A DNA stretch of 64,000 bases from an uncultured Geobacteraceae bacterium (GCA_903939115.1 CAJAFV010000069.1:1-64000), one strand, 5' to 3'; numbered from the stretch's first letter, positions 8,364 to 16,847 are shown. Notes: generated by a model from the sequence alone, not told the origin. A program made the numbers and translations.

Positions 8364-8990
8364 ATGGCTGACATCACTCTGGCCGCTTTTACCATTTTTG
8401 ACACACCGATCCTGAATACGCTTTTACGTATCGCTGCGAAGTTTTATTTGAACGTTACCGGGTGGAAACTCGTGATGGAGGGGCCTGTAGCTCGGCGGAC
8501 CGTTGTGATTGCCGCCCCGCATACCAGCAACTGGGATATGCCGATGACATTGGCACTCGTTTTTGCCTGCCGTCTCAAGATATATTTTCTTGCGAAACAG
8601 ATACTGTTCATCCCACCGTTCGGAATATTTGTACGCTGGCTCGGAGGCATCCCGGTTGACAGAAGCAAGGCAAATAATTTTGTTGAGCAGGCGGTTGCCC
8701 TGTTTTCGGTACATGAAGATCTTGTTTTGGTTGTCCCCCCTGAGGGAACCAGGAAGAAGGTCCGTTACTGGAAAAGTGGTTTCTACCATATTGCCTGCGG
8801 TGCTCAGGTTCCTATTACGCTCGGATTCATCGATTTTAAGCGGAAAGTGGCCGGTTTTGGCGGGACATACATTCCAAGCGGCAACTATGAGGCTGATCTT
8901 GTCGAAATACAGGCTTTTTATGCCGGCATCACCGGGAAAAACCGGGCCATGACAAGCGAAATCATTACGACTGGCAGCACGCCAACCTGA
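8364..8990 (+). CDS. Lysophospholipid acyltransferase family protein (PlsC-like)
   Basis: Acyltransferase of 208 residues, membrane-associated, predicted to move an acyl chain to a lysophospholipid or similar acceptor. The catalytic HX4D motif is His53-TSNW-Asp58, and the substrate-binding block PEGTR is at residues 126-130. FLAKQILFIPPFG and GGIPVDRS match the region between them in the short bacterial PlsC-like subfamily. It is the first gene of a three-gene run with a glycerophosphodiesterase (16 bases downstream) and an acyltransferase-hydrolase fusion. Together these suggest phospholipid turnover or remodelling. The acceptor lipid cannot be read from sequence. Confidence 0.9.
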   Translation: MADITLAAFTIFDTPILNTLLRIAAKFYLNVTGWKLVMEGPVARRTVVIAAPHTSNWDMPMTLALVFACRLKIYFLAKQILFIPPFGIFVRWLGGIPVDRSKANNFVEQAVALFSVHEDLVLVVPPEGTRKKVRYWKSGFYHIACGAQVPITLGFIDFKRKVAGFGGTYIPSGNYEADLVEIQAFYAGITGKNRAMTSEIITTGSTPT

Positions 8991-9006
8991 CCTCCGGGAC
9001 TATGCT

Positions 9007-9792
9007 ATGCTAAAACTCAAACTTCAAAAAACCCCGCTTATCATCGGACATCGTGGTGCCTCGCGGGAAGCCCCGGAAAACACGCTGGAGTCATTCCGGC
9101 TTGCATGGGCAGACGGGGCAGACGGCATCGAGGCCGACTTTCGCCTCACGGCCGATGGCGCAATAGTCTGCATGCACGATGCAGCGACCGGTCGGACCGC
9201 CGGAAAAGATCTGGAAATTGCGGCCTCAACGGTGAAGGAACTGCGCTGCCTGGATGCAGGTGCCTGGAAAAGTTCCGCCTGGTCCGGAGCCGTTATTCCG
9301 ACGCTTGATGAAGTGCTGGCAGCTATTCCGCACGGAACGTGGTTCTTTATTGAGTTAAAATGCGGAGTAGAAGTTATTGCCCCTCTGAAAAGGGCACTCC
9401 AGAGATCCGGGATTTCTCCCGAGCGGATCAGATTGTTATCCTTCAGCGCCCCGCTTGTCGCAGAACTGACACAACATCTCCCTGATTGGCACGCGTGCCT
9501 GCTCTGTGACTATCGCCACTCACTGCAGAGCAATAGTTGGCGGCCATCCCGGGCTGACGTACTGGATACGCTGACTCGCTCCGGCGCCTGCGGGCTTGCA
9601 TCTGCTGATCGGGCCTTTCTTGATCGGAATCTGGTTGATACGCTAAAAGCACTCGGCAAAGAGATTCACGTCTGGACCGTTGACCGTCCCTCCAACGCGC
9701 GGCGCCTCTACAATCTGGGTGTTGACTCGATCATGACCAACCGCCCCGGCTGGCTCAGGCAAAAAATAGCCGCAGACGAGAACGTGTCATGA
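9007..9792 (+). CDS. Glycerophosphodiester phosphodiesterase
   Basis: GDPD-family enzyme of 261 residues that hydrolyses glycerophosphodiesters to glycerol-3-phosphate and an alcohol. Residues of the TIM-barrel active site are visible: His15-Arg16 (IIGHRGAS), Glu42-x-Asp44 (GIEADFRLTADG), His57 (MHDA) and ELKC further on. No signal peptide is present, so the enzyme is cytoplasmic. Its stop overlaps the ATG of the next gene (ATGA), which implies translational coupling with the acyltransferase-hydrolase fusion. Length is normal for the bacterial UgpQ-like group. Confidence 0.93.
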   Translation: MLKLKLQKTPLIIGHRGASREAPENTLESFRLAWADGADGIEADFRLTADGAIVCMHDAATGRTAGKDLEIAASTVKELRCLDAGAWKSSAWSGAVIPTLDEVLAAIPHGTWFFIELKCGVEVIAPLKRALQRSGISPERIRLLSFSAPLVAELTQHLPDWHACLLCDYRHSLQSNSWRPSRADVLDTLTRSGACGLASADRAFLDRNLVDTLKALGKEIHVWTVDRPSNARRLYNLGVDSIMTNRPGWLRQKIAADENVS

Positions 9793-11936
9793 AATATTCC
9801 GCCTATCTTGCCACCGGCAAAATGATCGCTCTGATGCAGAGTCTCTCCAAAATAAAAGTTATTGTCCATGGCCAGGAGTCTCTCCCGGAAGGCTCGATAA
9901 TTTTCGTCGTCAACCACTTCACTCGCATAGAAACCCTCCTGCTTCCCTATCACGTTTATACCTATACTCATGTGCCGGTATGGTCTTTAGCGGATCAATC
10001 CTTTTTCGAAGGGGCACTAAGCAGTTTCCTGGGGAAGGTCGGCGCGGTTTCAACCAGAAATCCCAACCGGGACAGGCTGATTGTTAAAACTCTTTTGACC
10101 GGAGAAGCCAACTGGATCATTTTTCCGGAAGGGCGCATGGTCAAAGACAAAGCCGTAAGCCCCCCCTCTTTCTTCAATCTGCTCTCCGGCAAAGGGCGAT
10201 CCGCCCATACCGGTGCGGCAACATTAGCTCTTCGGACCGAATTCTATCGAAAGCGATTCCGTCACCTCCTCGCAGAAGAGCCTGCTGAGGCAGAGCGTTT
10301 ACGGTCGATGTTCCAGATAGATGACCTGGCCCCTGTCCTGACCGGAAAGACCTGGATCGTGCCAATCAACCTGACATATTACCCGCTCCGGGCACAAGAG
10401 AACGTGCTCAGCGAGCTGGCCAGCCGTTTTGCCGGAAATATTTCCGAACGGCTGCGGGAGGAGCTGCTGACAGAGGGGACCATGCTTTTCGACGGTGTCG
10501 ATATCGACATTCGTTTCGGGCAGGCGATCCCGGTCGCGGAATTGCTGACCTCATCACGGATAAAGCGGGACATATTTTCACTGCAACAGATTAATTTTGA
10601 CGATCAGCTGCCGTCTCTCCGGGCAATGAGGCGACAGGCGGGGATTTTGATGCATCAATTCATGTCGGATATTTACCGTATGACGACAGTAAACCACGAC
10701 CATCTTTTTGCTTCGATGCTCAAAGCTCTCCCCTTTAGCAAAATATCCGAAGAAGATTTCAGACGGCGCGTATTTCTTCTGACGAACCTGATACCGGAAA
10801 AAGCAGACTTTTTTTACCATCATAGTCTTGAAATAGCTCAGGTTGCTCTTCTGACCGATGATCGGCACCACAAATACCGCGATTTTTTGGATCTCGCCCG
10901 GGAAACCGGCATTGTCGGCACTGAAAAAGGTTTTCTACTGAGAAACAGCGAGAACTTCTCTGCGGAGAGTGAATTTCATCGGATACGAATTGACAATCCG
11001 CTTGGCGTTGCGGCTAATGAGGTACAACCGCTGGTGGGCCTCAATCTTCAGGTGCGCTTGCTCGCGTGGCTGCCGGAGATGATGATCCGGCACCGTGTTG
11101 TTACTGCTTTGAAGCAGCAGGCCGCTGATCAATTTGAGGCTGATTATATCCGCTTTCATCGCCCTGAGGAGTCAAAAGAGCGCGCGGTCGGTGCACCGCT
11201 CCTGCTGGAAGGAACTTCACATGAACTCGGTATCGTTCTTGTCCACGGTTTTCTTGCGGCCCCTCCTGAGATGCTTGAGCTTGCGACACATCTGCACGAC
11301 AAAGGTTATTGGGTCTATTGCGTACGGCTCCGGGGGCACGGAACTGCACCTGAAGATCTTGCCACACGGGTCGCTATCGACTGGATAGAATCTGTGGATA
11401 TCGGCTATGCCGTGATGAGCGCCATCTGTACACGAGTCGTAATGGGTGGGTTTTCTTTTGGCGGCGGTCTGGTGTTGGAGTGTGCTGCCCGTATTCCCGG
11501 GTTAGCCGGGGTTTTTGCAGTTTCACCCCCCTTTCAACTGCAGAACATAGCCACTCGCCTCGCAGCGGCAGTTACCTCATGGAACAAACTCATGGATGCA
11601 GTGCAATGCAATGCTGCTGCAAAAGAGTACATTGAGTCAACTCCGGAACGGCCACTAATCAACTATGCACGGGTGCCGGTAGCGTCGTTACTTGAATTAA
11701 TACGTTTCATGAAAAGTCTTGAACTGCGCCTGAAGGACGTTACGATCCCGACCCTGCTTGTTCAGGGGCTCAGGGATCCGGTGGTCAATAGCGAAGAAAC
11801 GGCGCGCCTGTTTAATAGCATCGGAGCAGAACAGAAGAGGTATGTGACCTATGACTTTGCCCGTCACGGTATTCTTGCCGGAGAGGGGGCTGAAGAGGTC
11901 CATGAGGCGATTGCAGATTTTATTGATGAGCTGTGA
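9789..11936 (+). CDS. Two-domain fusion: PlsC-like acyltransferase plus alpha/beta hydrolase
   Basis: Protein of 715 residues joining two lipid enzymes. Residues about 25-290 are an acyltransferase: NHFTRIET supplies His43 with Glu48 at the position normally Asp in HX4D, and IFPEGR is at 111-116. A poorly defined middle region covers about 290-460. Residues about 475-715 form an alpha/beta hydrolase with VLVHGFLAAPPEM (oxyanion), GFSFG around nucleophile Ser556, GLRDPVVN (acid) and ARHGI (His). It overlaps the GDPD gene by four bases. The fusion suggests sequential deacylation and reacylation by one polypeptide, which is inference. The HX4E variant may alter or abolish transferase activity. 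Confidence 0.85.
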   Translation: MKYSAYLATGKMIALMQSLSKIKVIVHGQESLPEGSIIFVVNHFTRIETLLLPYHVYTYTHVPVWSLADQSFFEGALSSFLGKVGAVSTRNPNRDRLIVKTLLTGEANWIIFPEGRMVKDKAVSPPSFFNLLSGKGRSAHTGAATLALRTEFYRKRFRHLLAEEPAEAERLRSMFQIDDLAPVLTGKTWIVPINLTYYPLRAQENVLSELASRFAGNISERLREELLTEGTMLFDGVDIDIRFGQAIPVAELLTSSRIKRDIFSLQQINFDDQLPSLRAMRRQAGILMHQFMSDIYRMTTVNHDHLFASMLKALPFSKISEEDFRRRVFLLTNLIPEKADFFYHHSLEIAQVALLTDDRHHKYRDFLDLARETGIVGTEKGFLLRNSENFSAESEFHRIRIDNPLGVAANEVQPLVGLNLQVRLLAWLPEMMIRHRVVTALKQQAADQFEADYIRFHRPEESKERAVGAPLLLEGTSHELGIVLVHGFLAAPPEMLELATHLHDKGYWVYCVRLRGHGTAPEDLATRVAIDWIESVDIGYAVMSAICTRVVMGGFSFGGGLVLECAARIPGLAGVFAVSPPFQLQNIATRLAAAVTSWNKLMDAVQCNAAAKEYIESTPERPLINYARVPVASLLELIRFMKSLELRLKDVTIPTLLVQGLRDPVVNSEETARLFNSIGAEQKRYVTYDFARHGILAGEGAEEVHEAIADFIDEL

Positions 11937-12010
11937 TGTGCGGAAAGCCCTCAGTGCCCGCATAACGGGGCCACGCCTGACCTGAGCGCTAGTTGACTAA
12001 TCCGCTGTGG

Positions 12011-12277
12011 CTATTCGTAATGCGTCCACATTCGGATGATCTTTATTGTCTTTATGTTATCCAAAACCTCGTAAACCAGTCGATGCTGAATATTGATTCT
12101 GCGGGAATATGCACCTGACAGGTCGCCTACAAGTTTTTCGAATGGAGGGGGATTTTTGAAGGGATTTTCTTTGATTATTTCCAGTAGCCGTTCGGCTTGC
12201 GGCTTTAACCCGGAGTGCGCTATTTTTTTTGCATCTTTTTGTGCTTGCTTGGTAAAAACAATTTGCCAGCTTACCAT
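12011..12277 (-). CDS. yoeB: YoeB/Txe-family toxin (mRNA interferase)
   Basis: Toxin of 88 residues in the RelE superfamily, YoeB branch. It carries the typical WQIVFTKQAQKDAKKI start, the GLKPQAERLLEIIKENPF segment, the PPFEKLVGDLSGAYSRRIN core and the C-terminal WTHYE, where YoeB proteins have the conserved His-Tyr. YoeB cleaves mRNA at the ribosomal A site. Its ATG lies inside the 3' end of the antitoxin gene (7-base overlap), the standard yefM-yoeB order. Confidence 0.93.
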   Translation of the reverse strand: MVSWQIVFTKQAQKDAKKIAHSGLKPQAERLLEIIKENPFKNPPPFEKLVGDLSGAYSRRINIQHRLVYEVLDNIKTIKIIRMWTHYE

Positions 12278-12513
12278 GCAAGCTCCTCACTGCACTCGGA
12301 TACTGGAGTTTTGAGACCTTTCTTGATGGATTCTCGCATGCCAGGAATTGCTGTGAGATACAAAGTTTCCTGAATAGCACGCCAATCGTCTTCTGAAATG
12401 AGAACGGCTGAATGCCGTTTGCCAACAATCTGAATCGGGGCATGCGATAAAGCGACATCGTCGACAAGGTTATAAAGGGATTTTCTTGCTTCTGTTGCTG
12501 ATAGCGTTGTCAT
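12271..12513 (-). CDS. yefM: YefM/Phd-family antitoxin
   Basis: Antitoxin of 80 residues. The N-terminal part (TLSATEARKSLYNLVDDV, QIVGKRHSAVLISEDDWRAIQETLYL) is the YefM/Axe DNA-binding domain. The C-terminal acidic tail is expected to wrap and neutralise the toxin. GGAGGTGG precedes the ATG. It is the first gene of the pair, overlaps yoeB, and is preceded by a promoter with two CGTACG palindromes likely used for autorepression. Confidence 0.93.
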   Translation of the reverse strand: MTTLSATEARKSLYNLVDDVALSHAPIQIVGKRHSAVLISEDDWRAIQETLYLTAIPGMRESIKKGLKTPVSECSEELAW

Positions 12514-12531
12514 TTTAAACCACCTCCATTT

Positions 12532-12570
12532 CGTACGTTAAATCGTACGCTGATGGCTGTTTTAAGTCAA
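12532..12570 (-). promoter_or_regulatory. yefM-yoeB promoter with paired palindromic operator
   Basis: On the minus strand TTGACT (12570-12565), a 17-base spacer and TACGAT (12547-12542). Two CGTACG palindromes at 12532-12537 and 12544-12549 are spaced 12 bases centre to centre, one of them overlapping the -10 box. The E. coli yefM operator likewise uses repeated short palindromic cores (TGTACA); the layout here suggests the same conditional repression with a changed core base. Confidence 0.65.
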
Positions 12571-12632
12571 ATAATTTAGCACCGCCACTGCAGGTTCTCC
12601 GGCAGGGGCGGTACTGTTCTCAGACTTGGTAT

Positions 12633-13124
12633 TCAGCGTGAATTACCCCGAACCGGCCAGAGATAATACGGCTTGCTCTCCTGTTTCGGCGCAAGTTTGC
12701 CGCTGGTCATATCGGCAGTCCACATTTCAGTCGGGGACTGACGGGAGGATGTCCAGTATTCATAATCGCGCACATCGATAAAGCCCATCTGACGCAGCTT
12801 CTGGTAGGGCCAGGTATCCATCTTTGCCTGGTCATATCCCATTGACTTGGCGTATTCGATCAGCTTGCCCATCTCTTCTTTGGAGGGGACGCGCCAATCG
12901 GCGTAACCGGCATAATTCGTTTCGTTCAGACGTTTCATGTACTCATAGACATTATCATCACCGCGCCAGATTAGCTGCCGGCCCGGCATATTAGCGTTTC
13001 GCGACCAGGTGAGACCGGTGTTCTGGTCCACGGCCGCTTTTTCCAGAAAAACAAAATTCGGCTTGGCAGCGGAACAGGCCACAAGTAACAGTACTACAGG
13101 AATGAGCAATAGCAGTTTCTTCAT
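12633..13124 (-). CDS. DUF1566-type lipoprotein
   Basis: Lipoprotein of 163 residues. The signal peptide MKKLLLLIPVVLLLVAC ends in a lipobox with the lipidated Cys at 17. The mature part (NTGLTWSRNANMPGR, DWRVPSKEEM, YWTSS, PYYLWPVRG) has the W-rich pattern of DUF1566, a domain of unknown function common in Geobacter surface proteins. GGAGGG before the ATG at 13124 decides this start over a longer in-frame reading. It begins 4 bases after the LpoB-like stop, so it is the last gene of the five-gene envelope operon. Confidence 0.85.
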   Translation of the reverse strand: MKKLLLLIPVVLLLVACSAAKPNFVFLEKAAVDQNTGLTWSRNANMPGRQLIWRGDDNVYEYMKRLNETNYAGYADWRVPSKEEMGKLIEYAKSMGYDQAKMDTWPYQKLRQMGFIDVRDYEYWTSSRQSPTEMWTADMTSGKLAPKQESKPYYLWPVRGNSR

Positions 13125-13128
13125 CGGT

Positions 13129-13731
13129 TTACCCTCCAAAAGTTCCGCGTTTGAACACCTTGCGGATTTCTTTTTCATCAGACCATTCAAGAATTCCGGT
13201 CTTCAGGTTTTTGAGCGACATGGTAAATTTGTAGTACACATCGGTTGTGCTGCCGGCCTTCTGCCTGATCTCGGAGAAGTTGGAGGTCAGTAAAAATTCG
13301 GCACCGATCTGCTGGCCGAAATCGACGGCGGTCTTTTTGTCAACCAGGCCGCTGTCGTGCTGGGTTTTAAGTTCTTCAACCGTCTGGGCATCCGTGGTCC
13401 GGTCAATGAAGCGGAATTTGCCGGAACGAATCAGCTTGGTCCTGATCGAGTCAGTAACCGACTCCGTGTCGATATGCTGCATCGTCTTATTCTTGACCTT
13501 ATCAACGCTCACAACCGGTCGACGTGAAGTGGTCATTTCGACCATCGGTGGAAACGTAATCATTGAATCCACCATCGTTTCCGCAATCTGCTGCAGATCA
13601 GAAGAGCCGAATTCAGTCGAAAGCGGCTTGGCCGAACCGGCATCACCGTACTGCATCGTTGAAGCACAGCCGGAAAGGGAAAAAGCGCCAATAACTGCTG
13701 CCGTGAATAGTACTTTCATTTCAATTTTCAT
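13129..13731 (-). CDS. lpoB: LpoB-like outer-membrane lipoprotein (penicillin-binding protein activator)
   Basis: Lipoprotein of 200 residues with lipobox LSGC (Cys22). The body, with DLQQIAETMVDSMI, RRPVVSVDKVKNKT, HIDTESVTDSIRTKLIRSGKFRFID and LKTGILEWSDEKEIRK, matches the LpoB/YcfM family. In E. coli LpoB spans the periplasm to activate PBP1b. Here it sits directly downstream of a YcfL-like gene, as in E. coli ycfL-ycfM. That supports the assignment, although a matching PBP1b partner is not in the window. Confidence 0.87.
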   Translation of the reverse strand: MKIEMKVLFTAAVIGAFSLSGCASTMQYGDAGSAKPLSTEFGSSDLQQIAETMVDSMITFPPMVEMTTSRRPVVSVDKVKNKTMQHIDTESVTDSIRTKLIRSGKFRFIDRTTDAQTVEELKTQHDSGLVDKKTAVDFGQQIGAEFLLTSNFSEIRQKAGSTTDVYYKFTMSLKNLKTGILEWSDEKEIRKVFKRGTFGG

Positions 13732-13781
13732 ACGTTCTGCCCTCGCTAACGTGTTTGATTTGTTCCTGACTCAACTACCCT

Positions 13782-14225
13782 CTAATCCGGTTCTCTGATT
13801 TTAAGCTTAAACTCTTTCGCTCGCGGGTCCGGCGCAACGCTCTGAATGGTTTTTGATTCACGCCCGTACAGAATTAAAGGTTTCCAGGAGCCGGCACCCG
13901 AATTTATCTCTAACCCTCCGCCGTCATACCAGTCGAACCGGTACTGAAACGGCAGAGTTTCCCTGTCTTTGGAACGCAACGTCGCCTGAGCTCTCATGAT
14001 GTCGCCAGCCTGGACGCTTTTGACATCGACAATCTGAATATCACCCTTAAGCCCGCTGTTGTTGAACACCACATTCTTTTCGAGCGACCGGGCGCCCTGC
14101 TCATCCCATGTCGTCTTACCGGTCGCTTCGACTCCAGCCGTTGTACTGCACCCCGCCAGACCAAGAGATGCAATAACGGCAACCGCAGCTATTCCTCCAA
14201 CTATAACGTTACGACTCTGTTTCAT
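13782..14225 (-). CDS. YcfL-like (DUF1425) lipoprotein
   Basis: Lipoprotein of 147 residues with lipobox LAGC (Cys26). The mature domain (VVFNNSGLKGDIQIVDVKSVQAGDIMRAQATLRSK, then PFQYRFDWYDGGGLEI and GRESKTIQSVAPDPRAKEFKLKI) is the DUF1425/YcfL beta-sandwich. Its function is unknown, but it is regularly next to lpoB. A strong AAGGAGGG precedes the ATG. It follows the CsgG-like gene by 12 bases. Confidence 0.85.
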   Translation of the reverse strand: MKQSRNVIVGGIAAVAVIASLGLAGCSTTAGVEATGKTTWDEQGARSLEKNVVFNNSGLKGDIQIVDVKSVQAGDIMRAQATLRSKDRETLPFQYRFDWYDGGGLEINSGAGSWKPLILYGRESKTIQSVAPDPRAKEFKLKIREPD

Positions 14226-14237
14226 GATGTTCCCTCC

Positions 14238-15263
14238 TTATTTCCACTTGAGTGGTTTTTCGCTTGAGCCCGGGGTGACTCCCGTATCGCCCTTTGTCCC
14301 AAAATCAGGGAGCGACGTATCGGGTGGCGGCTCTGCTTCGGCAGCACGGCGCGCCGCTGTTTTTATAAACCGAACAATGCACCCTTTGGTAATGCCCGCA
14401 TCATCTCCACTTATGGTTGCATAACTCTGGCTTTTTTCAATTCGGCTGATGCTCGCCTGTCCAACCGGCACCTCGTTACGGAACAGTTCACCCGTCTCTT
14501 CATCCTTGATACTTTGCACGGAATATATTTCCACCAGATCGCCTTTTGTAAATCCCGCCTCGCTGCCACGGTTGATCAACACCTGCTTGCCGGTAACGGT
14601 CAGAACCTTCGCCGGCCTGATAAGCATAACGGCCTCTTGTGACAATTTTTTAGCCATCTCTTTCGCGAGAGCCACGATGACTTCATCGCTCACAGAAAGT
14701 GCGCCGGGCCTGACATGGTCTTTTTCTTCAGTTCTGGTGAGTTGTACGCTGGGAGAATCAGGCAGCATAGCACCACTCGCGGTCTCGACAATCCGTACGA
14801 CCGCCGACAGGAACAGTTTGCGACTTACTGACGCCCGGCCGGTCGCTTGATATTCAACCACTTCTGACGCGTCCTCAAAACCATCAATCTGAGGGAGGAA
14901 GGCAAACCTGGCTCCGGCTTTTTTCCCGGCCTGAGCTATTTTTTTGTCATCGACGTCTGCGGCCTGCAGATCCGGTTCCGGCGCAGGATCACTGCCGGTC
15001 ACGCGTTCCTGTTCTACCAGCTGAAAAATACGGGTCGCATTCAGTGCAGAAACCAGCTGGCTTTGCAGAGAGTCTGATACCAGCTGTAACTCTGTGCTCT
15101 GTTTCCTTTTTATCGCCCTTTCGCTTACTGCCGGCTGGATTTTGAGTTCACCAATCAAAATGGTGTCTTTCTCTCCCGTACTCAGCTCCACCGCTGAGGC
15201 AAGCAACGGTGTCAATAGAAGCGATACCATAACTGCTGCAAATGCTCGTAGAATAGTATTCAT
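14238..15263 (-). CDS. Exported CsgG/FlgT-like protein
   Basis: Protein of 341 residues with a cleavable signal peptide ending near LLASA. The N-terminal half (ILIGELKIQPAV..., QLVSALNATRIFQLVEQERV, AGKKAGARFAFLPQIDGFED) has the CsgG-like pattern of a periplasmic assembly protein. The C-terminal part (GKQVLINRGSEAGFTKGDLVEIYSV, GQASISRIEKSQSYATI, AGITKGCIVRF) resembles the SH3-like FlgT C-terminal domain. A polar tail follows. AAGGAG precedes the ATG. It is the second gene of the envelope operon and lacks a lipobox, unlike its neighbours. True CsgG pore function is not implied. Confidence 0.72.
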   Translation of the reverse strand: MNTILRAFAAVMVSLLLTPLLASAVELSTGEKDTILIGELKIQPAVSERAIKRKQSTELQLVSDSLQSQLVSALNATRIFQLVEQERVTGSDPAPEPDLQAADVDDKKIAQAGKKAGARFAFLPQIDGFEDASEVVEYQATGRASVSRKLFLSAVVRIVETASGAMLPDSPSVQLTRTEEKDHVRPGALSVSDEVIVALAKEMAKKLSQEAVMLIRPAKVLTVTGKQVLINRGSEAGFTKGDLVEIYSVQSIKDEETGELFRNEVPVGQASISRIEKSQSYATISGDDAGITKGCIVRFIKTAARRAAEAEPPPDTSLPDFGTKGDTGVTPGSSEKPLKWK

Positions 15264-15305
15264 TGTTTACTCCTTTACCAAATAATCGCGGAAACAATGT
15301 CTCTA

Positions 15306-16736
15306 CTAAAATGTGGTGACTGAATTGTACATCTGTCGACCGGCTCGAACCACATGTAGCACTGTTTTCCCGTTGGCGTTTATTTCAACATCCGCATACC
15401 TCGGTTCACCAGCCTGAGGGTGCTGGAGAGATAGCGAGTAGCGTCCCGCCGGCAATGTCGTTCTCAAAATCTGGGCATTGGCAGGCAGGGTGAGCCAACT
15501 CCGTAAATCCGCATTCTCGCTGACCAGATTCCAGACGATGGTGGCGAACTGGCCAAGATCTCCCATCTGTTTTTTTGCTTCCGCCGCAGTGGCCCCTTTG
15601 GCTATGGCACGGATAATCTGACGCGTTGCAATTACAGGCGCTTTTTCTTTAAGCGCCTTAACGGCCAATGCCCGGACATCGCAGATCGGTTCAGTGCTCC
15701 CGATGAGTTCACTCTTGTTGAGAATCCGCAATGGCACCTGAGACGACCACCTTTCCTGATAGATCGGAAACGCTATGGCAATAACGCCGGCTTTGCCTAC
15801 CGGCAGGGGGATTTTTATCTCGTGTTTTTGAGGGACAAAGCCGTCTTCAAAAAGCACAAGAAGCTCACCGGAACCGGTAACATCCCCACCAATCAAGCGT
15901 TTATTTTCCAGTGGGAATCGCTGTTTAAGTGTATCAAGCTCTTCACGCATGTCAAGTTCAGCAGCCAGGCGCAGCACATCTTGCTGCAGATACCTGTTTT
16001 CAGGATAAATCTCCAATGCCTTTTTATAGTCGATATAGGCGTCGTTCTGCTGCCGAAGTAATTCATAGATAAAACCCGAAACGTAGAAGGTGTACGCATT
16101 CTGGAACGAGTTTTTTACTTTGCCGGCGACCTCATCCATCTGGGCGTACTGGGTATCAATTCTCGCAGAGCTGCCGGAGATCCTTTTCTTCTCAGCCTCT
16201 TCCTGGGCTCCGTCCAGCTCTTTTTCAAAATGCTTCAGAGCCTCGTTCTGTTCGGCATTGGCCCGGCGGACCTCAACTCCTGCTCCGTCCAGATCCTTTT
16301 TTTTCAGATAATTGAGCGCCTGATAGTGATGCAGCAGCACCCGTTCATACCCCTCGCCTTCGTAAGGGATCGCATTGTCATTAACCACTGTTGATGCAAC
16401 ATTAGCGCCAAAGGCGGAGGCACTGAACAGAGCTTTTTCGTCGTTTCGCCTGATTTTATCCATTGAAGCCGAGAAGTCGGCCATGCTGACATCAAGATTG
16501 CCGATTACCTGAGCGTATCGACCACGCTCCATGTTATAGAGAATAAGGTCACTGTTTTTACACTCACTCAGCAGGCATTGTGATAAATCAATCGTGGTGC
16601 GATTGGACATGGAGTTGACGAGAGGCTGCATTTGGCGGGGGTACGCAGAAAAAGTCGAGGAGGCGGCACAGCCTGAAACAGTCAGCAGGAGCGCCAGAGC
16701 TGCAATGCAGTTACAGAATTTAAGTATTATATTCAC
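15306..16736 (-). CDS. COG3014-family lipoprotein
   Basis: Lipoprotein of 476 residues with lipobox VSGC (Cys23). The middle part is helical and TPR-like (YERVLLHHYQALNYLKKKDLDGAGVEVRRANAEQNEAL, FYVSGFIYELLRQQNDAYIDYKKALEIYPENRYL). A beta-rich C-terminal half follows (PQKHEIKIPLPVG, PAGRYSLSLQHP). This is the COG3014 family, of unknown function, whose genes recur with CsgG-like, LpoB-like and YcfL-like genes in proteobacteria. It is the promoter-proximal gene of the operon, which implies a shared outer-membrane complex. Confidence 0.8.
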   Translation of the reverse strand: MNIILKFCNCIAALALLLTVSGCAASSTFSAYPRQMQPLVNSMSNRTTIDLSQCLLSECKNSDLILYNMERGRYAQVIGNLDVSMADFSASMDKIRRNDEKALFSASAFGANVASTVVNDNAIPYEGEGYERVLLHHYQALNYLKKKDLDGAGVEVRRANAEQNEALKHFEKELDGAQEEAEKKRISGSSARIDTQYAQMDEVAGKVKNSFQNAYTFYVSGFIYELLRQQNDAYIDYKKALEIYPENRYLQQDVLRLAAELDMREELDTLKQRFPLENKRLIGGDVTGSGELLVLFEDGFVPQKHEIKIPLPVGKAGVIAIAFPIYQERWSSQVPLRILNKSELIGSTEPICDVRALAVKALKEKAPVIATRQIIRAIAKGATAAEAKKQMGDLGQFATIVWNLVSENADLRSWLTLPANAQILRTTLPAGRYSLSLQHPQAGEPRYADVEINANGKTVLHVVRAGRQMYNSVTTF

Positions 16737-16818
16737 TCTATATCACCAGCAGTAAATCCGGAAGCCGGGAACGTGTTGTTCCGGCCCTGCATTATTTGTA
16801 ATTTATTTGTGCGGCTAA

Positions 16819-16847
16819 ACAATCGCGCAAATGCGTCTCATTGTCAA
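16819..16847 (-). promoter_or_regulatory. Possible promoter of the envelope lipoprotein operon
   Basis: On the minus strand a perfect TTGACA (16847-16842) is followed after 17 bases by GATTGT (16824-16819), a weak -10. A hairpin-forming segment at 16763-16785 (GCCGGGAAC...GTTCCGGC) would lie in the leader. Confidence 0.4.
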
